Positions 46,466-55,404 are shown, counted from the first letter of the stretch. The stretch: DNA of 64,000 bases from Candidatus Marithrix sp. Canyon 246 (GCF_001723685.1 NZ_MCBX01000005.1:1-64000); one strand, 5' to 3'. The notes: generated by a model not told the origin, from the sequence alone. Numbers and translations are program-made.

Positions 46466-47415
46466 GATAATGCTCCTCCACAACTACTGCCTTGCCCTGC
46501 CGTACAACCATAACAATGCCCAGCAACAACAATCGGATTACCATTTAGATCGACATTAGTTAATTCTGAAATATGTTGCTGCGTATTGCTATTTATTTGT
46601 AAGGGCAAATTTAGCATTTGGTTAAAATCACAGTCATATACATAACCTTGCCAATCAATGCTAATGAGATTCCGACACATTACTGTTTCTATGTTAGCGT
46701 CAGAATGAGCATCAAGTAACAATTGCATATAACCATCAAATAGTTTTTTTGAAACTAACAAACTACCATACCGTTGTATGGGCATATTACAAATCGTAAA
46801 TATTTTATTAAACACAATCTTATAGTTGTTCCATAAAAATTTTGTATAATCTTTATTTAAACTGTCTTGCGGCGGAGGTAATTCTGCACCTTGTGGATTA
46901 AATACTAAATTTAGTATCAAATCCGATTTACCATAACCTAAAGCATTCAGTATTTGCAATCCTTTAATACTGTCTTGAAATACTCCTTTACCTCGTTGTT
47001 TATCAACATTTTCTTCTAAATAACAGGGTAATGAGGCTATAATCTCAACTTGTTGTGCTGCTAAAAATTCTGCTAAATCAGGTTGCTCTAATAATATTGT
47101 TAAATTGCAACGATCAATAACATGTATTCCAATTTTAGCTGCCGCTGTAACTAAATAGCGAAAGTTAGGATTTAGTTCAGGCGCACCACCGGTTAAATCT
47201 AAATTTTTTATAGATGGATTAGCCGCTAAATATGCTAAAATTTGATCACAAGTCTCGCGTGTCATAATTTCCGTGCGATTTGGACTGGCATTTACATGGC
47301 AATGGATACATTGTTGATTACACATGTAGCCAAGATTGACTTGTAAAGTTTCTAAGTGATCGCGTTTTATATGTGGAAACTTAATTTGTTGTAATAAAGG
47401 TAAAGTATCTAACAT
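46462..47415 (-). CDS. arsS: ArsS-type radical SAM protein (DUF3641)
   Basis: A 317-residue radical SAM enzyme. It starts MLDTLPLLQQIKFPHIKRD and has the cluster motif CNQQCIHCHV (about 32-41), LDLTGGAPELNP and a C-terminal cysteine group CYGCTAGQGSSCGG. This is the ArsS family, implicated in adding the 5'-deoxyadenosyl unit to methylated arsenic on the way to arsenosugars. No ArsM methyltransferase or ars transporter is in the window, so the real substrate may differ. First gene of a three-gene coupled operon. Confidence 0.87.
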   Translation of the reverse strand: MLDTLPLLQQIKFPHIKRDHLETLQVNLGYMCNQQCIHCHVNASPNRTEIMTRETCDQILAYLAANPSIKNLDLTGGAPELNPNFRYLVTAAAKIGIHVIDRCNLTILLEQPDLAEFLAAQQVEIIASLPCYLEENVDKQRGKGVFQDSIKGLQILNALGYGKSDLILNLVFNPQGAELPPPQDSLNKDYTKFLWNNYKIVFNKIFTICNMPIQRYGSLLVSKKLFDGYMQLLLDAHSDANIETVMCRNLISIDWQGYVYDCDFNQMLNLPLQINSNTQQHISELTNVDLNGNPIVVAGHCYGCTAGQGSSCGGALS

Positions 47416-47420
47416 AGTTG

Positions 47421-47711
47421 TTATCGAGTATTAAAGTTTGAAAACTTTACTTTACCATCAACAAAAATTATATTCGCGTTTACATATAAGGAATTCCACT
47501 GCATACGTGTGCCAGATAAACCAATTCCTCCAATACTAGCTAAATTAGCGGCATTGACTTGATCTGGTTCACCTAAAATAGCAATGACTTCTGCTTGAGT
47601 CATGCCTGCTTCAATTTGAGTAAAATTACGTGCATTTAATTTTCCTAAAGAGCAAGCATGTAATATCACTATTATTAATCCAATTATAATAATTGATTTA
47701 TAAACTTTCAT
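47421..47711 (-). CDS. small BamE/SmpA-like lipoprotein
   Basis: A 96-residue lipoprotein. The lipobox LHAC gives acylated Cys20. The mature part has NFTQIEAGMTQAEVIAILGE, then PDQV, the helix-turn-strand of the SmpA/OmlA/BamE fold. It is probably a periplasm-facing envelope protein, though not BamE itself (sequence and context differ). It ends five bases before arsS and could be cotranscribed with it. Confidence 0.75.
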   Translation of the reverse strand: MKVYKSIIIIGLIIVILHACSLGKLNARNFTQIEAGMTQAEVIAILGEPDQVNAANLASIGGIGLSGTRMQWNSLYVNANIIFVDGKVKFSNFNTR

Positions 47712-47722
47712 AATTTTCTCCT

Positions 47723-48553
47723 ATGACAAAAAAATTTGTATTAATTACTGGCTGTTCTAGCGGTATAGGCTATGAAGTAGCACATGGTTTAAAAAAACGA
47801 GGTTATTCTGTTTTTGCTACAGCACGTAAAGCAGATGATGTAGCTCGTTTACAACAAGAAGGCTTAGAAAGCCTTATCTTAGACTTAAATGATTCAAAAT
47901 CCATTCACACAGCGGTAGAAAGCGTATTAGATAAAACTAATGGACGATTATATGGCTTATTTAATAATGCTGCTTATGGTTTACCCGGAGCGGTTGAGGA
48001 TATAAGTCGAGCGGCTTTACGCGAACAATTTGAAACCAATTTATTTGGTACGCATGAATTAACATGCAAGATATTACCCATAATGCGCGAACAAGGAGAA
48101 GGGCGAATTATTCAGAATAGTTCGGTGTTAGGTTTTGTCGCTTTGTCTTATCGTGGAGCTTATAATGCTAGTAAATTTGCTTTGGAAGGTTTGACAGACA
48201 CTTTAACTTTAGAATTGGCGAATACTAATATAAAAATTAGTTTAATAGAACCCGGACCAATTAGAAGTAAATTTCGTGCTAATGGATATCTTATGTATAA
48301 AAAACATATTAATGCTGAGCAGAGTGTTCATAAAGATAGGTATTTGAAAATGGAGCAACGTTTATTAACAGAAGGTGATGCTGCTCCATTTACTTTACCA
48401 CCTGAAGCGGTATTAAAAAAAGTCATTCATGCTTTAGAATCTAAGAATCCTAAAACACGTTATTATGTCACTTTTCCTACCTATTTATTTGGATATTTAA
48501 AACGAATATTGTCAGATAAGATGATGAATCGAATTTTAAAGCGTGTTACTTAA
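47723..48553 (+). CDS. short-chain dehydrogenase/reductase
   Basis: A 276-residue SDR: NAD(P)-binding TGCSSGIGYEVA (about 10-21), NNAAYG (about 89-94), catalytic Ser in QNSSVLGF and YxxxK in AYNASKFALEGL (about 150-161). The C-terminal extension (YLFGYLKRILSDKMM) is typical of membrane-associated SDRs acting on lipids or steroids. The substrate is unknown. It is divergent from the lipoprotein gene and overlaps the convergent prmA by 18 bases. Confidence 0.88.
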   Translation: MTKKFVLITGCSSGIGYEVAHGLKKRGYSVFATARKADDVARLQQEGLESLILDLNDSKSIHTAVESVLDKTNGRLYGLFNNAAYGLPGAVEDISRAALREQFETNLFGTHELTCKILPIMREQGEGRIIQNSSVLGFVALSYRGAYNASKFALEGLTDTLTLELANTNIKISLIEPGPIRSKFRANGYLMYKKHINAEQSVHKDRYLKMEQRLLTEGDAAPFTLPPEAVLKKVIHALESKNPKTRYYVTFPTYLFGYLKRILSDKMMNRILKRVT

Positions 48554-49384
48554 TTCTATCATTACCCAATCTTCACGTTCTACGATTTGTATCGTATTCA
48601 TATAAGCTTGATATGCCGCGATTACTTCATCTTGTTGTTCTTTTAGAATTCCTGATAATATCAAAGTTGATTGGGGTTTTAAATGTTTAGTTAGTATTGG
48701 AGCTAATTCTATTAAAGGCATGGCTAAAATATTAGCTAACATAATATCTACTTCTGGTAATGGCTCTTCTGGTAACTGGCAGCTAATAACTTGATTAACT
48801 TCATTTTTTTTAGCATTATCTGCTGTGGCAATTAGAGCTTGTGGATCATTATCAACTGCCCAAATATGTTTAGCTCCTAATTTAGCAGCAGTAATCGCTA
48901 AGACACCAGAACCACTCCCATAATCAATGATTGTTTTACCAGATAAATCATGGTGTTTATCTAAGCATTCTAAGCATAAAGCAGTAGTAGCATGGGTGCC
49001 GGTTCCAAAAGCTAAGCCGGGATCCAGTAAAATATTCACTGCTGATGGGTTAGGAGGTTCTGACCAACTTGGGCAAATCCATACCCTTTCCCCAAATTGC
49101 ATTGGATGAAAATCATCCATCCAGACACGAGTCCATTCTTGATCTTCTAAAATTTGTATTTCATACTTTTGATCTGAAAACTGTTTTAGATCAGGAGTTT
49201 CTTCAAATAAAGCAATTACTTGTGTATTTCCCCATAAAGGGGTAGTATTTAAAGCTGGTTCATATACAGGCTCATCAGCGGCATCTTTAAAAGATACAGA
49301 AACCGCACCTATGCTGAATAATTCTTCAGAAATTGCTTCTGCTTGCTCTTGATCTGTGGTTAAAATAACTTGTACCCAAGACAT
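48536..49384 (-). CDS. prmA: ribosomal protein L11 methyltransferase
   Basis: A 282-residue enzyme that trimethylates L11. The N-terminal recognition domain begins MSWVQVILTTDQEQAEAISE. The SAM-binding domain has DPGLAFGTGTHATT (about 134-147), DYGSGSGVLAITAAKLGA (about 164-181) and MLANILAMPLIELAP (NxLA motif). Usual length is about 295. A DUF2384 gene follows upstream on the same strand. Confidence 0.93.
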   Translation of the reverse strand: MSWVQVILTTDQEQAEAISEELFSIGAVSVSFKDAADEPVYEPALNTTPLWGNTQVIALFEETPDLKQFSDQKYEIQILEDQEWTRVWMDDFHPMQFGERVWICPSWSEPPNPSAVNILLDPGLAFGTGTHATTALCLECLDKHHDLSGKTIIDYGSGSGVLAITAAKLGAKHIWAVDNDPQALIATADNAKKNEVNQVISCQLPEEPLPEVDIMLANILAMPLIELAPILTKHLKPQSTLILSGILKEQQDEVIAAYQAYMNTIQIVEREDWVMIELSNTL

Positions 49385-49386
49385 AA

Positions 49387-49803
49387 TTAATTCTTCTGAG
49401 GTTCAGTTAGAGACCATGCGTAAGCGCAATCTAAATCAGCGCGTACCGCAATAAGACCACCTAAACCTTCATCTAACATCATGTCTATAGGTGTACGTTT
49501 ATTAAAACGGCGATGAGGAGTTTGTAACCATTTTTTAGCCATGCCATAATTGCAAGGATAAGTAGTTCGCAATGCTTCAGCAATTTCAAAAATATGCGTC
49601 ATTCTTTCTATGGTTTCTTCATGATCTGGTAAAGGCGTATCATGTTGATAACGTTTTAAAATTCTTGGTTTAGTGTCTTTTGGAAAACCTAGTAAATTAA
49701 TTTGATTGATTTCATCAATATTCCATCCGCGTAATATCTCAAATATTATTTGAGAAACTGCCAAACGTTTTTCGGTTGGCATGGTTTTATATTCATTTAA
49801 CAA
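49387..49803 (-). CDS. MbcA/ParS/Xre-type (DUF2384) antitoxin-like protein
   Basis: A 138-residue protein with an N-terminal helix-turn-helix-like region and the C-terminal toxin-binding domain (MTHIFEIAEALRTTYP, MAKKWLQTPHRRFNKRTPID, then MLDEG). Such proteins neutralise RES-domain NAD-degrading toxins. No RES gene is adjacent; prmA is downstream and epmB upstream. It may be an orphan antitoxin or a regulator. The TTG start at 49803 has AAGGA ten bases upstream, better placed than the ATG at 49782. Confidence 0.75.
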   Translation of the reverse strand: MLNEYKTMPTEKRLAVSQIIFEILRGWNIDEINQINLLGFPKDTKPRILKRYQHDTPLPDHEETIERMTHIFEIAEALRTTYPCNYGMAKKWLQTPHRRFNKRTPIDMMLDEGLGGLIAVRADLDCAYAWSLTEPQKN

Positions 49804-49861
49804 TGGAATTGTTCCTTGTTGGATATTTTATTATTTTAAATAATATGATTATACATAAATA

Positions 49862-49880
49862 ATAGCCCCTTCAGGGCTAT
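49862..49880 (-). terminator. terminator after epmB
   Basis: On the minus strand ATAGCCC and GGGCTAT form a 7-bp stem beginning at the epmB stop codon, followed by a T-rich stretch. A simple intrinsic terminator. Confidence 0.7.
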
Positions 49881-50845
49881 CAAATTGGCAACTTAAATTC
49901 CCCACCAGCCACTTCTCTAACCAATCTAGGAACCAAATACCCCGGCAAAGCCTTCCGCATTTGTTCCAACAACTCCGTCGCTGTCTCAGCAGCCACTTCA
50001 AAATGAGCCGCTCCTTGCACTTTATCTAATACATGTAAATAATAAGGCAATACTCGACAACTAAACAAGGTTTCACTGAGTTCAATTAAATCTACCGCTT
50101 TATCATTTATTCCACGCAACAATACCGATTGATTTAATACAGTTATACCAGCATCAACTAACTTTGCTAATGCCAAAGCAACTTGCTCATCAATTTCATT
50201 AGCATGATTAGCATGTATTACAATTACTGGCTGCAAATTTGTTGCTGTTAGCCAATTCAATAATTCATCAGTTACTCGTTCAGGCAATACAACTGGCAAG
50301 CGCGTATGCAATCGCAAACGTTTTATATGTGGAATTTCTGATACAGAATATGCCAATTCAGATAAGCGGCTATCTATTATATTTAATGGATCACCTCCAC
50401 TTAAAATCACTTCCTTTATAGAATTATCTGAGGCAATTTCAGTCAAAACTCTTTTAATATCTAAAGCTTTATAATCAAAATGTTGACGAAAACAATATCG
50501 ACAATGAATTGCACAAGCCGCTGTAGTAACTAATAACACTCGCCCTTGATATTTTTGTAATAATCCCGGTACTTTTTCAGCGGCGAAATCACCTACAGGA
50601 TCAATATTAAAACCTGCTATATCTTCAGTTTCAGCTATTAAAGGTAATACTTGTCTTAATAATGGATCATTAATATCACCATAACGCATACGAGCTACAT
50701 AGCCTCTTGGCACCTTCAACTTAAATTGAGTTTGTGTTGCGAGCTTTAAATTGCTATTTGATAATCCTACTAATGTTAGTAATTTTAATGGATCATTAAT
50801 GGCATGACGCAATTCATACTGCCAAGTTCTGATTTCAGGTATCAT
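49880..50845 (-). CDS. epmB: EF-P (R)-beta-lysine synthase / lysine 2,3-aminomutase-like
   Basis: A 321-residue radical SAM aminomutase. The cluster motif is CAIHCRYCFRQHF (about 112-124). SGGDPLN and IRGINDKAVDLIEL are visible, and the PLP lysine lies in the C-terminal YYLHVLDKVQGAAHF (about 266-280). EpmB converts alpha- to beta-lysine, which EpmA attaches to elongation factor P. It is as short as the E. coli protein (342) and shorter than fermentative aminomutases, which fits EpmB. efp and epmA are not in the window. Confidence 0.9.
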   Translation of the reverse strand: MIPEIRTWQYELRHAINDPLKLLTLVGLSNSNLKLATQTQFKLKVPRGYVARMRYGDINDPLLRQVLPLIAETEDIAGFNIDPVGDFAAEKVPGLLQKYQGRVLLVTTAACAIHCRYCFRQHFDYKALDIKRVLTEIASDNSIKEVILSGGDPLNIIDSRLSELAYSVSEIPHIKRLRLHTRLPVVLPERVTDELLNWLTATNLQPVIVIHANHANEIDEQVALALAKLVDAGITVLNQSVLLRGINDKAVDLIELSETLFSCRVLPYYLHVLDKVQGAAHFEVAAETATELLEQMRKALPGYLVPRLVREVAGGEFKLPI

Positions 50846-50867
50846 ATATAATTTTGGTAACAGCTTA

Positions 50868-52115
50868 TTACCGCTTCTTAGGAAAATATTCCAGCCAATA
50901 CTTAGCTAAATTATAACCTTTCAGTTTGAAGCTAATACCAAATCTTAATTCTTTTCTACCAATTTCAGTAGTAGTACCACGATTTTGTTCAATGTGATGA
51001 ATTTGAGGTATTTTAGTTAAAATTTCAATTAGAGCGGTTGGATTACGGCTATAACCTTCAAATTTAATTTTACCCCCCTCAATTCTAAAACCCACTAACC
51101 AGCTATCTTGTGGAATCATTTGATTTAAACTATTTAAGATAGTAATTAGAGGTTGATCTGGAAAATTTATAATTGCTCCAATAGTTTCATTTATTTGACC
51201 AACTTCTGCTCGTAATCTACTAATATTTAATGTACGTTTTTTTAACTTAACTAATTGTTGTTCTAACTTGCTTTGATAATCTATAGCATAACTAACACCT
51301 CCGCCTAGACTTGTCAATACTAATAAAATTAGTAAACTAACCCTAGTAGTGTTCTTTTTCTTAACTTTTTGGCTTAAAAAAGCTGAAGCACTAGGTGGTG
51401 TAAAGGCATAATCATAAGCTTTTGCTGGTAATTTTACTTTTTTCCAATCATTTAGATTAGTTTTCCAATTTTGTGGTATCTCACTAAATGTTGATAGAGC
51501 TTCCTCAAACTGTTCTTCAAAATTCGGATTTTCTCTATCTATTTTAGCTACATGTAACCAATTTTTAATTACGCCAGATGACCATTCTACACCCGTTATA
51601 TTAGTATCATCTTCATCATAGACAAAATAGGGTGTTGATTTGTTATTAGGTAAGGCAGTTAAAGGGCGGGGTATTATACAACGAACAAAGAAACCCACCT
51701 GCTTAAAAGCTTGCCATAACTCTTCCGCGCGTTTTACTGGCAACCATAAAGCAGTAGTTCGTTCCCCCTCTAAAGGGGCTTGTACTGCTAACAATAGTGG
51801 CTCTGTTACTCCGGGTAATAAACTTTCCTTTTGTAAACTAACTACACTCTCAAGGTTTTGAGCTGCAATCGCAGGTAAATTCAAGCTAGTTGCTACAAAT
51901 TCTGAACTAGGTAATATTAAGGCTATGTTTTGCCTTTTTGCTCTTGAAGGTAATAAGCGTTTTGCAGCATTTGCAATTTCTATTGGTGTTAATTGAGTTA
52001 CGGAATTCTTACGTTTACCAACCAATAATTTATGATCATGTATAATTAAATGGAATTTACAATTATCAGATTTCTTCCATTGTTTTTTTAATGGTTTTTT
52101 TTTCTTTTTAAACAT
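50868..52115 (-). CDS. PilN/GspL-like fimbrial assembly protein
   Basis: A 415-residue protein. The N-terminal half is an actin-like PilM/GspL-type domain (KRQNIALILPSSEFVATSLN, about 61-80). A single membrane helix lies at about 257-275 (LLILLVLTSLGGGVSYAI), followed by a coiled coil and a C-terminal PilN-type ferredoxin-like domain (DSWLVGFRIEGGKIKFEGYS, about 334-353). This fused architecture is that of GspL of type II secretion or of PilM-PilN fusions. No other gsp or pil assembly genes are adjacent. Very basic N-terminal tail (MFKKKKKPLKKQWKKS). Confidence 0.75.
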   Translation of the reverse strand: MFKKKKKPLKKQWKKSDNCKFHLIIHDHKLLVGKRKNSVTQLTPIEIANAAKRLLPSRAKRQNIALILPSSEFVATSLNLPAIAAQNLESVVSLQKESLLPGVTEPLLLAVQAPLEGERTTALWLPVKRAEELWQAFKQVGFFVRCIIPRPLTALPNNKSTPYFVYDEDDTNITGVEWSSGVIKNWLHVAKIDRENPNFEEQFEEALSTFSEIPQNWKTNLNDWKKVKLPAKAYDYAFTPPSASAFLSQKVKKKNTTRVSLLILLVLTSLGGGVSYAIDYQSKLEQQLVKLKKRTLNISRLRAEVGQINETIGAIINFPDQPLITILNSLNQMIPQDSWLVGFRIEGGKIKFEGYSRNPTALIEILTKIPQIHHIEQNRGTTTEIGRKELRFGISFKLKGYNLAKYWLEYFPKKR

Positions 52116-53358
52116 TATAAATCTTGTTATCTAAAGCCCCTTCACTTTTAGCAATTATCACTGTTGCAGTTGCATCACCTGTGACATTTACTGCTGTACG
52201 CATCATGTCTAATAAGCGATCAACTCCAATAATTAAAGCAATTCCTTCAACTGGTAATCCTACTTGATTTAGTACCATTGCTAACATGATTAATCCAACA
52301 CCCGGCACTCCTGCGGTTCCTATTGAAGCTAAAGTGGCTGTTAAAATTACTAGTAAATAATCGCTCATTGCTAAATCTATACCATAAACATTAGCAATAA
52401 ATACTGTAGCAACTCCTTGCATAATCGCTGTACCATCCATATTTATAGTTGCTCCAAGCGGAATGGTAAATGATGCTACTGAATTATCTACTCCTAATTT
52501 TTTTTCAGAGTTTTCAATATTAAATGGAATTGTAGCATTACTGCTAGCTGTACTAAAGGCAAAGATTTGTACGCTGCGCATTTTTCTTAAGAAAGTACTA
52601 ATACTTAAACCTGATAATAATTTTAGTAATAGCGGATAAATAATGAAAGCATGTATCATTAATGCTGAAACTACAACCATAAAATATCCTAATAATGGTT
52701 TAATTACGTCAAATCCCTGTAAAGCAAAGGTTTTTGCAATTAAGCTAAACACTCCTATTGGGGCTAAAGTCATTAAAATCATTACCAGTTGCATGATAAT
52801 CGCGTTATAATCATTGAAATGTTGTTCAATACGTTTACCTGCTTTGCCTGCCATGACAATTGCAATCCCAAACAACAAAGAAAATAGGATCAAAGGTAAC
52901 ATTTCGCCTTTTGCCATTGCATCAATAGGATTGGTTGGTATTAAATTAATGATAGTCTCTGCAAGAGATGGGCTTTCTTTTGGAGTAAAGCTTTGAGCAT
53001 TAGCTGAAGAAATTTCAAATCCTTGACCCGGAGCTACTATTGTAGCTATACTTAGTGCAATAGTAATTGCAATAGCTGTGGTAGCCAAATAGAATAATAA
53101 AGCTTTACCACCTAAACGACCTAATTTATTAATATCACCTAAAGCGGCAACACCACATACTAATGAGACAAATACCAATGGTACAACCAACATTTTCAGT
53201 GAACTGACAAAAATTGCACCAATAACATGGAACACATTGCCAACTAAAAATTCACTGACAAATAAATAATCCATAAAAAAATGATTCAAAATACCACCTA
53301 AAATGGCACCCAAAATCATTGCAAATAAAATAGCAGTAGTTAAATTTTTTGTATTCAT
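52108..53358 (-). CDS. dicarboxylate/amino acid:cation symporter (GltP/DctA family)
   Basis: A 416-residue transporter with eight membrane helices and two re-entrant loops. The serine-rich tip FAFSTASSNATIPF (about 264-277), the GATINMDGTAIMQG motif (about 295-308) and GVPGVGLIMLAMVL identify the DAACS family (glutamate, aspartate or C4-dicarboxylate uptake with Na+ or H+). ATG 53358 is preferred to the upstream TTG, whose extra residues are not family-like. It overlaps the PilN-like gene by eight bases. Substrate not decided. Confidence 0.9.
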   Translation of the reverse strand: MNTKNLTTAILFAMILGAILGGILNHFFMDYLFVSEFLVGNVFHVIGAIFVSSLKMLVVPLVFVSLVCGVAALGDINKLGRLGGKALLFYLATTAIAITIALSIATIVAPGQGFEISSANAQSFTPKESPSLAETIINLIPTNPIDAMAKGEMLPLILFSLLFGIAIVMAGKAGKRIEQHFNDYNAIIMQLVMILMTLAPIGVFSLIAKTFALQGFDVIKPLLGYFMVVVSALMIHAFIIYPLLLKLLSGLSISTFLRKMRSVQIFAFSTASSNATIPFNIENSEKKLGVDNSVASFTIPLGATINMDGTAIMQGVATVFIANVYGIDLAMSDYLLVILTATLASIGTAGVPGVGLIMLAMVLNQVGLPVEGIALIIGVDRLLDMMRTAVNVTGDATATVIIAKSEGALDNKIYNV

Positions 53359-53421
53359 AGTTGTGTTTAAAGTAAAATATATAAAATTGTAACAAATTTT
53401 CAATCATAAGGAATTATTAAT

Positions 53422-53604
53422 ATGTTAAATCTTAGTGAAGTTATGATGGAACATCATGATCTAAATAATTTTGAAGACTTAGTGGAAGTAATTAAACATA
53501 AAGCTCAAACCAGTGGCGAACGTTTTTTTCGTATGGATGTACGCCCAAGTTATCCAGACACACCTGAAAATTGGGAAGATCGTTTAGAAGCTGCTTTTTA
53601 TTAA
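53422..53604 (+). CDS. small protein upstream of the Cas6-like gene
   Basis: A 60-residue acidic protein: MLNLSEVMMEHHDLNNFEDL, then ERFFRMDVRPSYPDTPENWE. It has no membrane helix and no recognised domain. It begins behind a good AAGGAATT leader and ends 12 bases before the Cas6/Cmx6-like gene on the same strand, so the two form a probable operon. Function unknown; by position it may be a partner of the Cas6-like protein. Confidence 0.7.
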   Translation: MLNLSEVMMEHHDLNNFEDLVEVIKHKAQTSGERFFRMDVRPSYPDTPENWEDRLEAAFY

Positions 53605-53616
53605 TGGTAATTAGAT

Positions 53617-54297
53617 ATGTTGTGGCAAGAAGAAAATTCTGAACAAGAAAGAATCATACCAACAAATATTATAGATTTAGTATTTGATATTAACTGTAGC
53701 TGTCTGCCATTAGATCATGCTTATGCTTTATCAGAAGCAATTGATCAAGCATTACCGTGGTTTGAGGATCAAACAGATGCGGGTTTACATTTAATTCATG
53801 GAGCCATATCTGGTAATGGTTGGTATCGCACAGATGGTGAAATTTTTTATTTATCGCGTCGTACCAAATTGACTCTACGTGTTCCTGAACATCGCATTGC
53901 TGATGCGCAAGTATTAACTGGCATGACATTAGATATTAGTGGCTATTCTTTAATAATTGGTGCCGCTAAACAAAAAGCTTTAATACAAATGCCAGTATTA
54001 TTTGCACGACATATAATTGCCAATCCTGAGCAAGATGAAGATGCTTTTATAGAATCTGTGGTTGCACAGTTAAAAGATATGGGTATTGAATGTCGTAAAG
54101 CATTATGTGGCAAAACTAATATTGTTAAATTAGCAGAAACAGAATTATTTACTCGTAGCTTAATGATTGCAGATATGGAAGCGAATGATTCAATTCGTTT
54201 GCAACAACAAGGAATAGGTGAAGGTAGAAAAATGGGTTGCGGTTTGTTTGTTCCTCATAAGGATATTAAGGCTGTAAATCCTGATCAGACTAATTGA
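53617..54297 (+). CDS. Cas6/Cmx6-family endoribonuclease-like protein, orphan
   Basis: A 226-residue RAMP-type protein resembling the type I-MYXAN Cas6 (Cmx6) family: IIDLVFDINCSCLPLDHAYA near the N-terminus, LTLRVPEHRIADAQVLTGM in the middle, and the glycine-rich GIGEGRKMGCGLFVPHK near the C-terminus (about 203-219), the hallmark G-loop of Cas6-like RAMPs. Cas6 proteins cut CRISPR precursor RNA at repeat hairpins. No CRISPR array or other cas gene is in the window; the neighbours are a 60-residue protein and, behind a palindrome, ptuAB. It may process RNA from an array elsewhere or have been recruited to another hairpin RNA. No catalytic histidine is certain by eye. Confidence 0.75.
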   Translation: MLWQEENSEQERIIPTNIIDLVFDINCSCLPLDHAYALSEAIDQALPWFEDQTDAGLHLIHGAISGNGWYRTDGEIFYLSRRTKLTLRVPEHRIADAQVLTGMTLDISGYSLIIGAAKQKALIQMPVLFARHIIANPEQDEDAFIESVVAQLKDMGIECRKALCGKTNIVKLAETELFTRSLMIADMEANDSIRLQQQGIGEGRKMGCGLFVPHKDIKAVNPDQTN

Positions 54298-54299
54298 TC

Positions 54300-54334
54300 A
54301 AACCTGACAGGTTTTTAAAAAAAACCTGTCAGTT
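54300..54334. repeat. dispersed palindrome, degenerate right arm
   Basis: AAACCTGACAGGTTTTT then AAAAAAAACCTGTCAGTT, with extra A residues in the centre and a lost GG at the right end. It begins two bases after the Cas6-like stop and separates that operon from ptuA. Confidence 0.75.
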
Positions 54335-54363
54335 GTCATAAAAAATGAAAGAGATAATGGCTC

Positions 54364-55404
54364 ATGTATATTGAAAACATCCAGATTAAAGAATTTCGTA
54401 TTTTCAAAGATTTACAAATTAAGTTACAGCCGCCTGAAAATGGTGAAAATGTGATTAATGTCATCGCTGGAGTAAATGGTTGCGGGAAAACCACTTTATT
54501 AGAAATATTTTTTCAGTATTTTAAGGGTAATTTAAGCGATTCAATACAGATACAAACAGATATAAATAAAAAAAATGAAAATCCCAGACTTATTTTCATT
54601 CCTGCTAATTTAAATTTTAAATACAAACCAACTTCACAACTTAATACCAATTATCAATTCTTAAACATAATTGACGAAAACATTTTAGGAAAAACAGAAG
54701 CTTATATCCGAGAATACATACTTTCAATAGAACGCGAAAGTCACATTGCCAATCCAGAAGAACGCACTAGTTTAGCCATTTCTCAGTTCAATGAACCCTT
54801 TATAAACACCAAATTATTAACAACATTGCATGATCTGGATAAAAACCGTTTTAATCGTCCAGTATTTAAAAATATTAAAGGCGATTTAGTTACCATTGAC
54901 CAACTCAGCGATGGTGAAAAACAATTATATGGTCGTGTTGTTGCCCTCATGATGCTAGAACCTCGCAATTCAATGATTTTAATTGATGAACCCGAAATTT
55001 CATTACATCCAGCGTGGCAACAAATAATAATGAAAATATACGCAAATATTGGCAAAAACAACCAATTCATTATCGCCACACATTCACCACAGATCATTGC
55101 CAATACACCTTATAAAAATCTGATTTTACTAACACAACAAAATAATCGTATCATTCCCGTATATCCACAACATCCACCTTCTAGTGTAGATGTTAATTCG
55201 ATTCTTACAGAAATTATGGGGGCAGATAATCGTCCAAAAAAATTGGATGAACTGTATCAACAGTACCGAAAATTTGTAGAAAATGTAGAAGAAACAACTC
55301 AAGAAGCTCAAAAAATCAAAGACCAAATTCTAAAAGTGGAAAGCGCTAATTCAATATTTATGCAAGAAATGGATTTTCTGATTGCATTAAGAACTGAATC
55401 ATGA
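54364..55404 (+). CDS. ptuA: Septu-type AAA ATPase PtuA
   Basis: A 346-residue RecF/SMC-like ATPase. Walker A is GVNGCGKTTLLE (36-47). The ABC signature is DQLSDGEKQLYGRV (about 179-192). Walker B is MILIDEPEISLHPAWQQ (about 204-220). The H-loop is ATHSPQII (about 238-245). The coiled-coil part is short, as in PtuA. It overlaps the HNH gene by four bases. The pair forms a Septu anti-phage system, in which PtuA is the ATP-dependent sensor and PtuB the nuclease. Intact by eye, unlike the related remnant at 24948. Confidence 0.85.
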   Translation: MYIENIQIKEFRIFKDLQIKLQPPENGENVINVIAGVNGCGKTTLLEIFFQYFKGNLSDSIQIQTDINKKNENPRLIFIPANLNFKYKPTSQLNTNYQFLNIIDENILGKTEAYIREYILSIERESHIANPEERTSLAISQFNEPFINTKLLTTLHDLDKNRFNRPVFKNIKGDLVTIDQLSDGEKQLYGRVVALMMLEPRNSMILIDEPEISLHPAWQQIIMKIYANIGKNNQFIIATHSPQIIANTPYKNLILLTQQNNRIIPVYPQHPPSSVDVNSILTEIMGADNRPKKLDELYQQYRKFVENVEETTQEAQKIKDQILKVESANSIFMQEMDFLIALRTES

